From Clonostachys chloroleuca (Eukaryota > Ascomycota > Sordariomycetes > Hypocreales > Bionectriaceae): a DNA stretch of 64,000 bases. Made by a program: the position numbers and the translations under genes. Numbering within the stretch: position 1 is the first letter of the stretch; each line of letters starts with the position of its first letter. Positions 1 to 12,531 of this stretch are shown one piece after another. The stretch lies in NCBI GenBank assembly GCA_037952775.1, contig JBANAY010000003.1:6510001-6574000 (forward strand), written 5' to 3'. The notes beneath the pieces are model-generated. The model searched no databases and was not told the DNA's origin. It saw nothing but the letters and a program-made list of their open reading frames with translations.

Positions 1-392
1 ATTACCATCGCTCTTTCTCGAGGGTCGTAAATCGTCTCGCCGGTCGACATAAATCGTGTGGCCCGTCCAAACCGTATCTTCTTCGGGGATTTGCGTACCG
101 GGTCGGCCGTCTGCTTTCGCCTCTGGTTGACTCCGTCGACAAATTCATCGTACCGATCTATGTCTCGATCCCTCAACCACCACTCCAACTTCTCCTTAAC
201 CCATCGAACCGCTCTTCGTAATCGGCTCCGGCAGCGTCCGTGTCGGTCGTCGATCGCAGCCGCTACGCAGTCATCATCACTGCACCCGGGGTGGCGCAGC
301 TCCGACAGGTAGGACTTGTCGAGCATGGCGGACGCGTCGATTCGCTTTTGTAAGAGTGTTGCGGAGATCCTCGTGGAAACTTGGCTTGACAT
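1..392 (-). CDS. Hypothetical protein, partial (C-terminus beyond window start)
   Basis: An uninterrupted minus-strand reading frame starts at the ATG at 392 and stays open for about 130 codons to the window edge, so the 3' end is missing. The protein is rich in Arg, Asp and Lys, with a basic stretch around residues 70-85 and a tryptophan-containing helix-like segment near residue 85. No signal peptide, membrane segment or catalytic motif is visible. The upstream region (393-900) holds a CGTT microsatellite and no other credible exon. I do not recognise the family. The gene call rests on the open frame and coding-like composition only. Confidence 0.55.
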   Translation of the reverse strand, partial: MSSQVSTRISATLLQKRIDASAMLDKSYLSELRHPGCSDDDCVAAAIDDRHGRCRSRLRRAVRWVKEKLEWWLRDRDIDRYDEFVDGVNQRRKQTADPVRKSPKKIRFGRATRFMSTGETIYDPRERAMV

Positions 393-676
393 GTTGATCT
401 ACGAATTCATAAACATCCGCGGGTTAGCAATCAACTGAAGAGAAACGGAGATGTAGCAAAGGGTGTTGTGATAGAAGCAGGTCAATGGTAGATGGGTACT
501 TACATCCGTTGGTTGTTGGAGAAAGTTGGGGTGATTCGAGAGATGCCGATTTACGAGGCGACTGTGACGCGTTGAATAAGGTGAGTAAACATGGTATTAA
601 TACAAAGAACAACTATAGAAAGATACTAACAGTGTTATGGTGCGTGCTGTGTTGCTTTCCGTTCCGCTTGTGTGTC

Positions 677-696
677 CGTTCGTTCGTTCGTTCGTT
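677..696. repeat. CGTT microsatellite, five units
   Basis: Five head-to-tail CGTT units followed by one imperfect unit. It lies about 285 bp upstream of the ATG of the partial minus-strand gene, so it falls in its presumed promoter or 5' UTR. Confidence 0.85.
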
Positions 697-2995
697 CGTA
701 ATCGTGTGCTTGTGTGGGAGTGTGCTTTCGATACCGGTTGATGAAAGGAGGAAAGGAAAGTCAGGAAGGAGGGGAAAAGGCCTGGCTTTATAGATTTTGG
801 GGCCCAGGACAGACAGCGAGTGATCCAGGTAGCTTTCAACAATAAGTGATTTACTTTCAAGTTCTTATGACAATTTTGCTGATTTAGTCTCAGGGTTTAC
901 GTGTCGAGGTTAGCTGAAGGGTTGGAATACTTTGTTTTGACTCATTCCTGCTCGAAAGTTTGAGAATGACTGGAAATGCAACAAATTTAGATCTAATATG
1001 GAACGAAAAAGAACGCAGAGTGGGTTTAAATGTCAGATGATGTGGTTTGACTCAATATCTGCTCAATATCCGGGCAATATCTGGGCAACTGATGCCGTCA
1101 TCCATTGAGTTGGGCTGAACACTGATGACTGAATTGCGGCGAACTTGCAAAAGAACTTTCATTCATGTGGCCCAGACCACTGAATTTGCCGTAAGCGTAA
1201 CCCCATCGAGCGAAATCATAACACATTTGGAGAAATGACAACAGAATTACCCTTCGACAGAGATGTAACTCTTGCTGTGTTGCCCCTTCAACTGGAGAGG
1301 ACGACGTGACAGGCGAACTTCAAACCTTCGCAAGAGTCAGCAATTCTATCACCTGTAGAGTGAGTCACAAAAAGAAGTATGAATGTACCGGTGATATCAT
1401 TGTGTTGAGTTGTCGGTCTCTGACAGCTTCCATGGCTGTTGAACTTTGTTCTCTTTTCTGTCACGTAGTTTCCGATGATATGATGCTGTTGTTGCTTTCA
1501 TTCATTACCCTACACTTCCACAATTCGAATCAAGAGAGTATCCATGTTCTGAGAGGAATCGATGACTACCTACTTGTGACAACTTGCAATGCTTCGTCTG
1601 GTAACATGTATGATCTGAAATGAAAGATGGAATCCGAAATGATTATCCTGCGAAAATAATTAAGAAGAAAAAAGCGTAGACGCGGGTTATGACTGCTTCA
1701 CATCTCGGCAAAGGTATGCAGCACTGTCTTTAAGGTCATAGTTTGATGCGGCTCAAAATCCGGTTTCTTTCGTAAAGTTTAAACTGGCCAATCAATTATT
1801 TGATTCTCCAAATTGAAGGAAGCTGCCTTCTGATTTGGAATTTTGGCGAGCCGTATTGGAATTTCCATCCAATCAGAAAAAAAAAACAAGAAAACAAGAA
1901 AGGACAAAAGTAGAAAATCAACGCCATGTTATTTCTTTTTGCGGAGGCCTCCTTGATTTATTGGCCAAGAATATTTGTATGGCCATCAGTAATGATTTGT
2001 CAAGACCTGAATAGGCCATGAGAGAATCTTCTAGATCGGTGATTAATCTTTTGTGATCTGGCTTTTGATATTGTGACCTGCGCAGTGTCTAGATATGGTA
2101 GCATCCCTTTGGAAGCGAAGCCCAGGATGTTTTCAAAACATCATCAAGTTGTGTTGCTCTATCTAGAATAACCGAGAAGGCTGTGCTCTCATCATGCATT
2201 TTCCATGATTAAAACGAGGATTCTGAATATTGGAGCTGAGCGACACTGCGACTTTTCAGAGCAGCATTGAGTTAACAGGAAATTATGGTAGGGCGTGTCT
2301 CAACTCCAGCAGCCTTTAGCTGGTGACATCTCTCCATCCTTCCTCTGCTTGGACAGACCTAAGTTCCAACAACTGCATCTTATTCTCCAAATCAATAAAC
2401 ACCCCTGTTGGCTGTTACTATGTTTTTACTGAAGAAAATATGGAAACTTGTACTGCTACATTTTGTCCCTCATGGCTCGGATCATCAGGCCTGGACTGCC
2501 CTGTGCCAAATCACTCTTAAACGTGGCCGCGAATAGTCCTCAATTAAACCACACACGATTAGCGATGAGATACACGATTGAAGATTTTTCAAGCAAACAT
2601 TGTACGAGGCTGATGGGTATTACGGCAAAAGATGGCGTTTTTGAAAGGACTCAGAACGATGAATAATGGAAAAGCCAACCTCGAAAGCAATATGTTTTGC
2701 CAGTGTTTGCCTCTTTTAGTATCCCAGCTTCAGTATTGAGAGATCATATTCTTCCCCTTGTGCATTTTGAAAATTTGTTATGATACTGACTCGGTTACGG
2801 CTCGCCCCAGTGCAACCCAACAACCACGATACTACCTTGACATATCAGGGCACCAATGAGCGAACGCAGGCGTGAGACTACGCATAGCTGAAGTATAAAC
2901 TTTTCCTGGCCAACATTGTGCCTTGTGGCAGTTTGAACCTTCTTCATCCGTCGACACCAACTCCGCACTCAGTGACCAATCTCGCCGCAACGACC
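697..2995. other. Gene-poor intergenic region
   Basis: No credible gene. The open frames here are short, start at non-ATG codons or have unlikely composition. Around 1045-1090 there are imperfect direct repeats of a 10-13 nt unit containing CAATATC. No transposon ends or tRNA were seen. Confidence 0.6.
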
Positions 2996-3860
2996 ATGGA
3001 TGAACCTTGCAGCGCCCCAGCCTTTCCTTTCTTCTCCTGCCTCCCTCTAGAATTACGTGAGCAGATCTGGTCCGAGGCCTTGCCTAGCGCTGATGCACCA
3101 GCCATTTACTTCTACAGGAAATGGTGCTTGAGCCCTGGATCGTTGACCAACGATACCGAGTCAGAATCAGACCAAACCACCCTTCATTCTCGCCATGAGA
3201 CTCCTAGGAGATTCCAGCTGGATGCGAGATCATTGAATCATCGATCAGGGTTGTCGAGGCGGGCAAGACCAAATTCTCCTCCGAGACTTCGACCCCGCTC
3301 TCGACTTCGTTTGCGTGGCGCCCAGCAAGTGGCTTGAATTCCTCACCGAGCTCTACGACCGATCCTTTGCGCCTAATATCCTGGCTCAGCATCATACCAC
3401 CAACAGCATGGATCTCAGATATCTTGCCCTCTGCCATACATAGTTGACTCGCGACCTGTCTCCAATTCCCGGGATACACTACATGCTCAACCAGATCGAG
3501 GTATTGGTTATTGTACTCAATATGCCTGTCTCTACGGAAGCGGCTACGACACAGCCGAATGATTCCTACAGGCTCAAGACCATTCAAGGATGGGGACTCC
3601 ATTGGAACCCTGAAACCCATGACTTTGAACCAGAGACTTATCAACGTTTGGGCGATCAGAAGCTTCGCGGACTATTCGAGAGCGCTGTAACAGGACTTCG
3701 GAGCACATTGAACAACATCGACCAAAGCATAAGGCAGCTGGAGATTCGAGCTGCTCACATCTCTCAATATACGAGAGTTATGTCTTCGGACTTCTTTCAT
3801 TCGCAATGTCATTGCCGATTTCATAAATTTAATTTCGGGCAGATACATAGAATTACTTGA
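2996..3860 (+). pseudogene. Broken 2EXR-domain family gene
   Basis: The ATG at 2996 opens a frame with the 2EXR hallmark near residue 15 (FxxLPLELREQIW), followed by the family's typical tyrosine-rich strand. Around 3200-3250 homology moves to a second frame, where a later part of the family continues (an FDPALDFV-like strand, then W-x2-FL-x4-DR). That frame has TGA at 3234-3236 and TAG at 3441-3443; the TAG sits where a tryptophan is plausible. The C-terminal part runs to 3860. A piece of the middle of the domain appears to be missing, and no splice pair repairs both the shift and the stops. 2EXR proteins are common lineage-expanded fungal proteins of unknown role. I infer a decayed copy. 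Confidence 0.7.
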
Positions 3861-5009
3861 GTACAAATCGCCTGATGAGGTTATCTGATTTTTTTTGGTT
3901 GATTTAGATCTTCTTCCATTGGATTTGATTTTTGGAAATATTATTGGGATGAACAGGACCTTCCGGAACAAGCATGTTATGACTTCTGCCTGATCCGGTA
4001 GTTTGCTGTCCTAATGCCTGTGACATCCCCCGCTTCAGCAGAGTAGTCGAGCCATGAATTTAAAGTACAGGATAAACCTTCAGTCTCCAGAAACTCGGGC
4101 GTCACTACGGTGATTGGGAGGCAAATGATGGCCTTCATTTTGTAACCTTCTGGCCCTTAGGCAGCTATGACTTAGTCCTTATAAAACACATTAGAATTTG
4201 AAGTTGGATTTAGGTTATCCCCAAACCTTGCTTTCTACAACAACTCCTGTTGTCTACGTCATCTTGTAGAACTTTCCATTGTAGCCTGATCGTAGTGTTT
4301 TGATATTTATTGCTAGCGAATCATATGCAGGAACTTTTTTGTTTGATTGTCAAGAATTTTCGCGAACCTGTGCTCCGAGCTGTGCGTTTACTTTTAGTTG
4401 ATTTTGCTCCAATCAAAAATAAACCTCAAAGGTTTACTTATTTAATTTCAATTTTCATAAGATTGTGTACGAATACGCCAGCACAAGTTGTCCGCCATTA
4501 GGAAGTCTGTTCGAACTAGAAAATGGCAAGACAAATTCTGAGGGTGTCTGCGACTATAAGCTTTTCGCAATACGATTTGAAGACGAGAAATTCGTATAGA
4601 TATAAACCCCAAAAGAATTTTTCCTGTTATTAAAGTCGAATAAGTTGACTTTTTCAATCACTAACTTGCTTTCTTAGTTGATATTTTCTTTGTGATGGCC
4701 GCTTAAACAACCTGAAGTAGGGGATATAGGGTAGTTGTTGTCGAGGCACTATGAGAGGATGTCACGACTCTCGCATTCTCAGCTTTAATTCAATCAACCA
4801 TTGAAGCAATTTCCTATCTCGAGTAGGGGGTATCTAACTAATTACACTTTGAACACAGTTGCTGCCTGGGGAAATCTCACTCGCGATGATATCCTGCGAG
4901 CCGGGACTAAAACCTTATTTGCCAGAAGTATGAATCCTTGAGTGAACCCGCCTTCCGGGGCTCTCAACTTGTTTTCATCACTACAATACACCATCGAGCT
5001 CCTTATTTG
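3861..5009. other. AT-rich intergenic region
   Basis: AT-rich sequence with only short chance frames. Probably the downstream region of the minus-strand regulator plus relic DNA. Nothing recognisable. Confidence 0.6.
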
Positions 5010-7232
5010 TTACGACACATCAAAGACATTTCCATACATCAAACCGCTTGCAGCACCGAGGAAGTCAGAATTATCACCACCTTGAGGTAGCCGGGTAAAC
5101 CAGTCCTCAGACCACATGGAAGAGAGATCACCCGGGGCTTGATTAGCGCTGGCGGCTGCATTCTCAGGTATATTCACACCAAGTCTTGATAACGTTGTCG
5201 ATATTGGATTCATGCTCCCGGCGGGAGCGGGACTGGAGAAGCCCCGATTCTCTGCATGTTGAGGCTCTTTGGTTATTTTGTTGTCACGAGAAGTATGAGT
5301 TGAGCGATGCTTACCCAATACGTTTTGAATAATATCTTTGGCGCGAAGCGCAACATCCAGTGAGGATCCGAGTATTTGCAAACACTCAACGGCTTGGAAG
5401 AGAGACACCTTCCAGCCTGCGGATAGGGGATGGTTGGGGCTGTAAATCAAGCATGTCGCCTGCACGAAACTGGCGGTGATCAGCCATGCAGTTGCATACC
5501 AAGCAAACCCTCTCCTGGGCATCTCGATGGATTTCATGAATCCACAAATGGAGGTAACGCATTCATCTGCTGCCGTGATGCATGAATTGATGGGCTTGAT
5601 TGAAACGTCAAGCTGTGCTCCCGCGGCGATGTTCTCGAATAAGAAGGGCCGGTTCAACACTATCCGTAAATTAAATGACCTCCAGAGGAGCACCCTCTTG
5701 GGAAACTCCAGTTTAGCTTCCAGAATTGTCCCTTCATCGAAATAAGGAGGAAGGTTACTCCACCATGACTGGATGATCTCCTCTAACTTCATCGCCTTCG
5801 CGTAGCTTGGGCGACGATGAGTCAGAAGCTCGCTGTGCACTGTGTTTGCAATTTTGGCCAGCTTGACCTGCATTATGAGACAGGACGAGACGGTAGGCTC
5901 GGGCTTTGGCGGTGGCATTTCGTCCATATCCACAGCAAGGTCCCAATCATCGAGATTCGCGGGAAGCTGGACATTGACCCCAACCAGAGAGGCTGCAGGA
6001 CGGCCCAGAGCCAGCTGTGCACCAGACACAAAGACAAATAAAGTCCACCAGACACGCCGGCGTATCTCCATGGTAAAAGGCGACGTGGTGGGTGTGTCGA
6101 ATTCCCTATGCAGGCCGATAGCCAATGCCATGCTAAAGGCGATGCCGATAAGAATGAACCCTGCATTGGGTTTGTTGCGTTTCTGCATATAGTTCGCTAA
6201 CAGAGTTAAGGCCTGGACATAGCTGAGCGAGCCCTTCTCAAGAATATCCATGCTCAGGTGTTTTCGAGCCTCTTTGAAAAAAGGCAAATCATTCCGCATG
6301 CTATTCGGTCCGCTGACAAATGCACCAATGGCAAGAACGGAACTGTATAACAAGGGCCAGGAGCCGTCTCTGGGTTTTGCAAGTGCGCCTGATTTGTAAG
6401 TTAGACCCTGGGCAGTCGAAGGCTAAGTTGGTGCAAAGCTTACCAGATACTCGAGCTCTGAATGTTCCTTCATGGAGAATGGGATATGCTGGATGGTAGA
6501 GCGCGAAATATTCATCGATATAATGGGTGATGGTTGCTGATGTCTGAGATGATGCTTCAGGGATGTCTTGGTCGTCGGGATTGGATAAAGGAGATGCATA
6601 TAAGATGGGCAGATATGGCGGAAGCGACTGCAGGAACTTAAGAGCAGCAATGCCAGATTGCGGCCCAGTGTAGCCAGCTTTGTGTGGACCCGCTGTCAGA
6701 AATGCCATGCCGTCGATGGAACCTTCTACATCTAGAGATTCATCGAACTCATAGTCGTCTGCGTTAGTCGGTTCCATCGGGGTTTCCGATGGCTCTTCAA
6801 TCCCATCATCGGTTGCCTCATTCTTTTGGCCCACTCCATCATTCACTTGGATCGCATCTTCAGCTTCACATGAGAGCGCATCATGGGAATCTGTTGGTTC
6901 TTTGGGGAGACTGCGTAGAGCAGCTTCCAAATCTACTCCTGGGAGATGCAGCCTCCAGGCCTTGACCATATCCGCGCGAATGGCCTCACTCTCCCGCAGT
7001 CGCCTATTGCATGACGTATGAGAGATTGCCAAGATGATTACACAAGGGAGTTAGCTGCTTACCTTTGCAGCGACACCAGTCTCTGTGATGGGGACGAGTA
7101 ACGGCACTGCTTGGAATCCCGAGAGCAATTGGCGCATCGGTCACCGCCCGAGCAGCGGATCTTGCGTCGCTTACACTCATCACAAGCGAAGGACTTGCGT
7201 AGCACCCGGGTGTGGTCGTTCGACTCAGCCAT
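5010..7232 (-). CDS. Zn2Cys6 transcription factor with fungal-specific regulatory domain
   Basis: Three exons: 7063-7232, 6444-7003 and 5010-6388, with introns of 59 and 55 nt, giving 702 residues. The N-terminus holds a complete Zn2Cys6 binuclear cluster (Cys17, 20, 27, 33, 36, 43) with the basic KRRKIR segment between the second and third cysteines. An acidic linker follows (about residues 100-160), then the middle homology region typical of fungal-specific transcription factors from about residue 190 on, including an aromatic-rich HxAYPILHEGTFR-type segment. It should bind CGG-type sites in the nucleus. The gene is divergent from a sugar transporter and close to two polyol or alcohol dehydrogenases, so I infer it is the pathway-specific activator of this cluster. 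It resembles pentose regulators in kind, but I cannot call it AraR or XlnR. Confidence 0.9.
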
Positions 7233-7791
7233 GATTCGGAGCGAGCCCAGCTCAGGATCTCGGGCATTCTGCGCGGTGGTAGAGGGGGAGATCTGCGGAG
7301 AAAGCCCATGCCCTGCTTTTCAGGGAGAACCATCTCCGAAGATCAGCTGGGAATGTTCATATGCGGGTTACGTAATGTGTCAGCTCCAGAGTCACGTCAC
7401 CGTTAGACGGAGACAGTCTCGTCTCCAATGTTTTGTCCATTCCTAGCAAGTGTTAGCATGAGTGAGGCCGGTGGGGATTGCAGGGAGACAAGCCATGGGA
7501 CTGGCTCGGCGCAAGTCCGTTCTCGCAAACCCCATGGGGAGTATGTCGCTTGACTCGCTTCGCTTGGCTTGACTGGGTCCGGGGCCCCAGATCCAGCACG
7601 TCGGGAATTGGGATTGATGTCAATTTCCATCTTGTGAAGCTATGGTGCTCGCCTTACCGCGGCTAGTATATAGCTCAGCGGTTTCCCCATAGTGTGATAT
7701 CATCAATCACCGGTTTTTGAACAGTTTCGTTCATGCATAATCACAACAATCTCTACTTTCTCGCGCACTGATTGCTGGATTGCCGTTCATC
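7233..7791. promoter_or_regulatory. Bidirectional promoter between regulator and sugar transporter
   Basis: The 559 bp between the two divergent start codons contains no gene. A TATATA element at 7667-7672 lies about 120 bp before the transporter ATG. Two matches to the CreA consensus SYGGRG are at 7471-7476 and 7579-7584, which would fit glucose repression, but such short motifs also occur by chance. Confidence 0.45.
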
Positions 7792-9841
7792 ATGTTGGAG
7801 GGAAAGGCCCTTGAGATCACCTTGACGGCGGCTAATTCGGCCGCTCAGGCCTGGTATGGGTACGATCAGGTAAGTTATCTGTTCCCATCACTTCCCAAAG
7901 CCTGATGAAAGTGAAGCGTAGCCTAACTAGATATCAGGGCGTTGTGAGCGGGATGCTCATCAGTCCGGACTTCATCAAGGTCTTCCCAGAGACCGAGAAG
8001 GCAGATATACAAGGCATCACTGCGAGTTGTTTCTCTGTAGGTAACATATCATTGACAACTAGTAAATTGACCTTTAATGACTTACCTCGGATCAGCTTGG
8101 TAATCTGCTTGGCTGTTTGTTGGCCGCTATCTATGGCGACCGTCTGGGAAGAAAGAATACCCTCAGGGTTGGTGGTGTTGTCAGCGCTATCGGGGCAGTT
8201 CTGCAGTTCTCCGCGTTTTCATTTCCCCAACTGATTGTAGGGCGAGTGATTAACGGCGTGGGTAACGGTAGGTCTACCTGGTCGATGTTCGTCGTCTGCC
8301 CACCGTGACTAATTATCTTGTGATTTGCAGGCATGTTATCTTCTACCTGTGGCATCTTCCAAGCCGAGTCTTGCGCTAGCACCCGCAGAGGAAAACTATC
8401 CGTCATCGTGGTCCTTCATAACGTCGTGTTCTACTGCATCGCGACATGGCTGACTCTGGCCTGCTCTTTCGCCTCGGGAGGTTGGCAATGGCGTCTGCCA
8501 CTCGCTCTACAGGTAAGAATATTTCTACGGTTTTAATGATTGCAGTTGAGCTGACCTCATAGATTGTTCCCTGTTTTTTCATGATGACGTTCCTGGCGCT
8601 TGTTCCTGAGAGCCCTCGTTGGTTGTTGATGAATGATCGAACTGACGAAGGGCTTGAAGTGATTCGCCGCTACTCTGGGAATGGGCTCTCAACCAGCGAT
8701 CCCATTGTCCAAGACGAGTATCGCTCAATCAAGGGCGCAATTCTGATTGAGAAGCAGTCTCAAATCTCCTTCATATCTGTCCTGACCGGCCGTGACCGCT
8801 CTGGTCATCTAAAGCGTCTTCTCCTTGGTTGTGGTGGTCAGTTCATGCAGGTGAGTTCATGATGAGGCTGTCCTTGTATAATCAATACTCCCAAGCTTAC
8901 GCTTTTTGCAGCAATTTGGCGGAATCAACGCACTTAACTATTATTTCACAATAATCTTGACGAAGAATGTTGGCCTCGACGAGCTGCTTGCAAGAATTCT
9001 TACTGGCTGCAACGCCACGTCCTACATGATCTCTTCAGCTTGCGCCTTCTGGATAATTGATAGATTTGGTCGTCGAATCCTGATGCTAACCGGACTGTCC
9101 CTACAAAGCTTGGCCTATGTCATGGTAGCTATTTCTGTGGGATTGCTGTCTACAGCGCCATTCGAGGTAACCACCTTCTTCCAATCTCACCAACCAAACC
9201 GCTAACAGAAGCAGTGGGGAATCGTCGCGATTTCATTCTTGTTCTTCTACTACGCCGCCTTCGGATGCACCTGGGGCATGGTTCCATGGGTCTACCAATC
9301 CGAGGTTAACTCCCTCGCTATGAGAACTGTTGGCGCTGCCGCTGCTACATCGACGAATTGGGTTTGTTGTTCCCTTCCTTTCTATTCTCTACAAGTATTT
9401 TTTTGCATGAAAGAAAGATCGCTGACCAATCAACCAAAGCTCTTTGGCTTCGTCTGCACCCAGTTTACACCCACGGGAATTGAAAATATTGGATATCGAT
9501 TCTACATCAGTAAGATGGCCCCTTTCTAGCAAAACAGGAATTCTCCTACTAACCCCAATTGTGTAGTTTTTGCGGTTTTCAATCTGGCATTCATTTTTGT
9601 CGTCTACTTCCTCTACCCCGAAACCGCCAACCGAACACTCGAAGACCTCAATGCTTACTTCGACATCGACTCGGGGCATTCCACCATCATTCCGATAGGC
9701 GACAAGGTTGCCAAGTCCTCGAAGCGGCCACAGGAGGCTATTGATGCGGAGGCTAGCCGTGTTGCCATGGCGGCAGCTGCGGATGGAAAGGCCCAGGATG
9801 TAGCGGTGGAGCATGCGGAAGATGTTGACAATGTTGCTTGA
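7792..9841 (+). CDS. MFS sugar transporter (hexose/pentose/polyol permease type)
   Basis: Nine exons (7792-7869, 7938-8036, 8096-8267, 8331-8512, 8563-8850, 8912-9166, 9215-9361, 9440-9509, 9567-9841) give 521 residues, the usual size for a 12-TM sugar porter. Family signatures appear in order: GDRLGRK after TM2, PESPRWL at the start of the central loop, QQFGGINALNYY at TM7 and PETANRTLED after TM12. It should import sugars or polyols across the plasma membrane by proton symport. All eight introns are 48-78 nt. It is divergent from the Zn2Cys6 regulator and followed by polyol dehydrogenase genes, so a pentose or polyol substrate is likely but cannot be read from sequence. The C-terminal tail is Ala- and Asp-rich and cytosolic. 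Confidence 0.93.
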
Positions 9842-10682
9842 GTGTGGACAATTAGCGGTTCCTCTTGACCAAGCAGGCATTTGCCTAACCCGCTCATTGG
9901 AAGATTTAGGGGCTCTCATTAGAATCTGGAGGGACAATCGTTGATGCTTGTCTCCTGACTCTGGAATCTAGTAGCGGTAGCACGTAGATACTTTACAAAT
10001 ACCGCGATGTATAGCAGAAATGGAGGTGTACAACCTTGATTCTGCCCCTCTGAATAACATATGAATATCAAATCACGTTTCCATTGTGAAGCTAATGGAA
10101 TACCACAACATGCATATCCTCGCTATTGTCATAAGCCCGGGAATGTGGTTCATCTGGGCTGCCTTGAAGGTCGGAACTCCGGCTCTTGCGTGAAGGATTT
10201 CGCCCCGCACGTTGCTCCGTATCCACCATGGGTGAAGATCCCACCTGTTGGAGTATATTCATTGGCCTCGGTGCAAGCCCGAGAGACGGGTTTTAACACA
10301 CTCGGAGATAGCCCCGAGCACCTTAATAACCGTGTTATTGCCAACACACCTGTCCCGATGAAGTCTAGATCATCGTCACTGTAAAAGCCCGGCCTATCTG
10401 AGAGTAAAATCCGACTGATGAGGAAATTGAAGTGTTATACAGGTTCCCTGGGTAAGCTGTATGCAGTTCTAGCTTAGACTGGAAAGTGAAACAAACTCAA
10501 TTTCGCACGGGGAAAAGATGACGATCTGACACATTCAAAGGGTCACCATATTTTAATGAATCCACTGGGGTTCAGTGTCCGCAACGTATAATAACCGTAG
10601 GTATCTGAGGTACGAGCCTCTACTTCGTCAAACATCAAGGATGAGCCATCCTCGCCAGAGCCTAGATTTGGTGGTGATTTAT
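9842..10682. other. Intergenic region between convergent genes
   Basis: An 841 bp gap between the ends of the transporter and the dehydrogenase. No credible coding frame. Presumably 3' UTRs and terminators. Confidence 0.6.
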
Positions 10683-11888
10683 TTATTCGTCCAAGATTTG
10701 GACCTTGATTGCTCTAGCTGCAGGTGTACTTGCCGCTCTGAAAGCTTCAATGCCTTCTTCTAGCTTGAAACGATGAGACACCAATGGTTTAAGATCAATC
10801 ATACCAGCCGCCACCAGACTGATTGCCTTGGGGTAAACATCATGATATCGGTATTGAAACTTCAAATCGATTTCGTTGGCAGATAGGTGCATGAAAGGGA
10901 TGTTTTGGAAATCTTTGCCAACACCAATAACAAAAACAGAGCCGCCAAATCGCGTGGCCTAAGCATAATCGTTAGTATTTTGCCTGAACATGTAATATAG
11001 AAAACCCCCCTTGGAGCAGCAGTGATTCTTACATAAATACCGGAGTGGATGCTGCTTTCAACACCTGTACACTCCAGTACTAGCTTGGCTTCTTGGCCTA
11101 GTTGTTCGACAATCCTTGCAGCAATGGCTTTCGAGTCTTGGCCTTTTTCAACTAGGACTGTACGAACACGAGGAATGAGTTCTTTGGCTTTTGCAAGCCG
11201 TCCCTCGTCCAAGTCAGTGATGACGATCGGTTCAGCCCCTGCAGCGTTCGCGGCCAGCAGCGAAGTGAGCCCAATAGGACCAGCACCACAGATCACAAGA
11301 GGATCCGCGAGCCGGAGACCGGAGCGATCGATGCCCGCAAGAGCAACTGAGAGCGGCTCAACCAATGACCCCTCTTCAAACGAAACGTGATCGGGGAGCT
11401 TGTGTAGCCAAGCCTCGGGATGAGCATGATATCGCCGTAGTACTCCGTTGTGCGGAGGTGTAGAGAAGAATACAACGTCTGGGCACGCGTTATATCTTCC
11501 TGTTCGACAATAAAAACAGGTAGGTTTTGAACAAGGTACCCCGCATTCTAACGCCACACGATCGCCTACACCTCAATTAGAGATGACGAGAAGATAAGTG
11601 GATATAGCTGAGTATCATACCTGGTTCGAAACGTGTCACCGACTCTCCAACTTTCAAGACGATTCCTGCACTCTCGTGGCCAAGACCATAGTCTCCTGTG
11701 ACTACCATTGGGCCAATCCGCCCATGCTTCCAGAAATGAACGTCAGAACCACAGATTCCAGACGCCCGAATGTGAACAAGACAATCGTTTTGCCCAATCT
11801 CTGGTATTTCACATTCTACGAGACGTAGATCGTGGTCCGGGCTAGTATGCACCGCGAGGTTGACGGGCTTCTTGTTAAGGATGTCCAT
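10683..11888 (-). CDS. Zinc-dependent polyol dehydrogenase, L-arabinitol/galactitol dehydrogenase-like
   Basis: Three exons (11621-11888, 11033-11571, 10683-10958) give 360 residues, normal for medium-chain polyol dehydrogenases. The catalytic zinc region GICGSDVHFWKHG and GHESAG, the cysteine-rich structural-zinc loop ending in TGRYNAC, the STPP...LLRRY-like strand, EPLSVALAG, the nucleotide-binding GAGPIG, the LECTGVESS segment and the QYRY strand are all present and closer to fungal L-arabinitol 4-dehydrogenase (LadA) and its galactitol paralogue than to xylitol or sorbitol dehydrogenase. The expected reaction is NAD-dependent oxidation of a pentitol or hexitol to the ketose in the cytosol. 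In the structural-zinc loop the first two cysteines are separated by four residues rather than the usual two. Substrate is inferred from family resemblance. Confidence 0.9.
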
Positions 11889-12531
11889 AGTGGAGGTTGT
11901 TCAAGGAGATGTGTGATTTGATTGTTCAATCTCTACCGCTTTATTAAGTAGATATCCATCTAGAACATTTGTCTTCTAGTAGTTGTTTTCTCTTCATACG
12001 CAAAAATTACCCAAAGTTGTTCTCGTGACTGAAGTGATGGTTTGTTGGCATATGCCACGTGTAATTCAATTTCTCGGTCTTTGCCCCAGCCTGAGAGATG
12101 TGCTACAAGGATTCCCCGGGATCCGACGTAAGATCGAAAGTATCTACTACCACGAATGTGAGACTGCATTTCTTCCGCTCGGAACGGCCAAATACCGACA
12201 GCGCATTGCTCTCTACTCCCGGCCCCAGATCCGATACGTTCGGCATTACGCCCGCCGAGACTTCACGTGAGACGCTTGCAGTTCCGATGAAGTTTTACGT
12301 ACCCGATTTATGTCTTCGCGTCGCTTTGTGGAGGTATCTGTCCGCTTTTGGGATGGCATCCTGCATGATAGTCACTGGTGTTGTGATCCTTTCTGAATAC
12401 ATGTCTCCGCTTACGATTCATATGAGATACAATATAAGGTCTCTGAAATGAAATTGTCTATTCTACCTTACTTCCTCGATACATATTTCCACTGTCACTG
12501 ACACAATTTATTCCTCTGTATCGATTTCGAA
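11889..12531. promoter_or_regulatory. Divergent promoter region of the two dehydrogenases
   Basis: The 643 bp between the divergent start codons hold no credible gene, only chance frames. A shared regulatory region is inferred from geometry; no specific site can be claimed. Confidence 0.4.

Noticed and set aside
1306..1623. 105-codon frame in the left intergenic region
   Set aside because: Begins with GTG, has no neighbouring exon or family resemblance, and lies in AT-rich noncoding DNA.
9389..9937. 182-codon frame antisense to the end of the sugar transporter
   Set aside because: Overlaps conserved transporter exons and introns; no family features.
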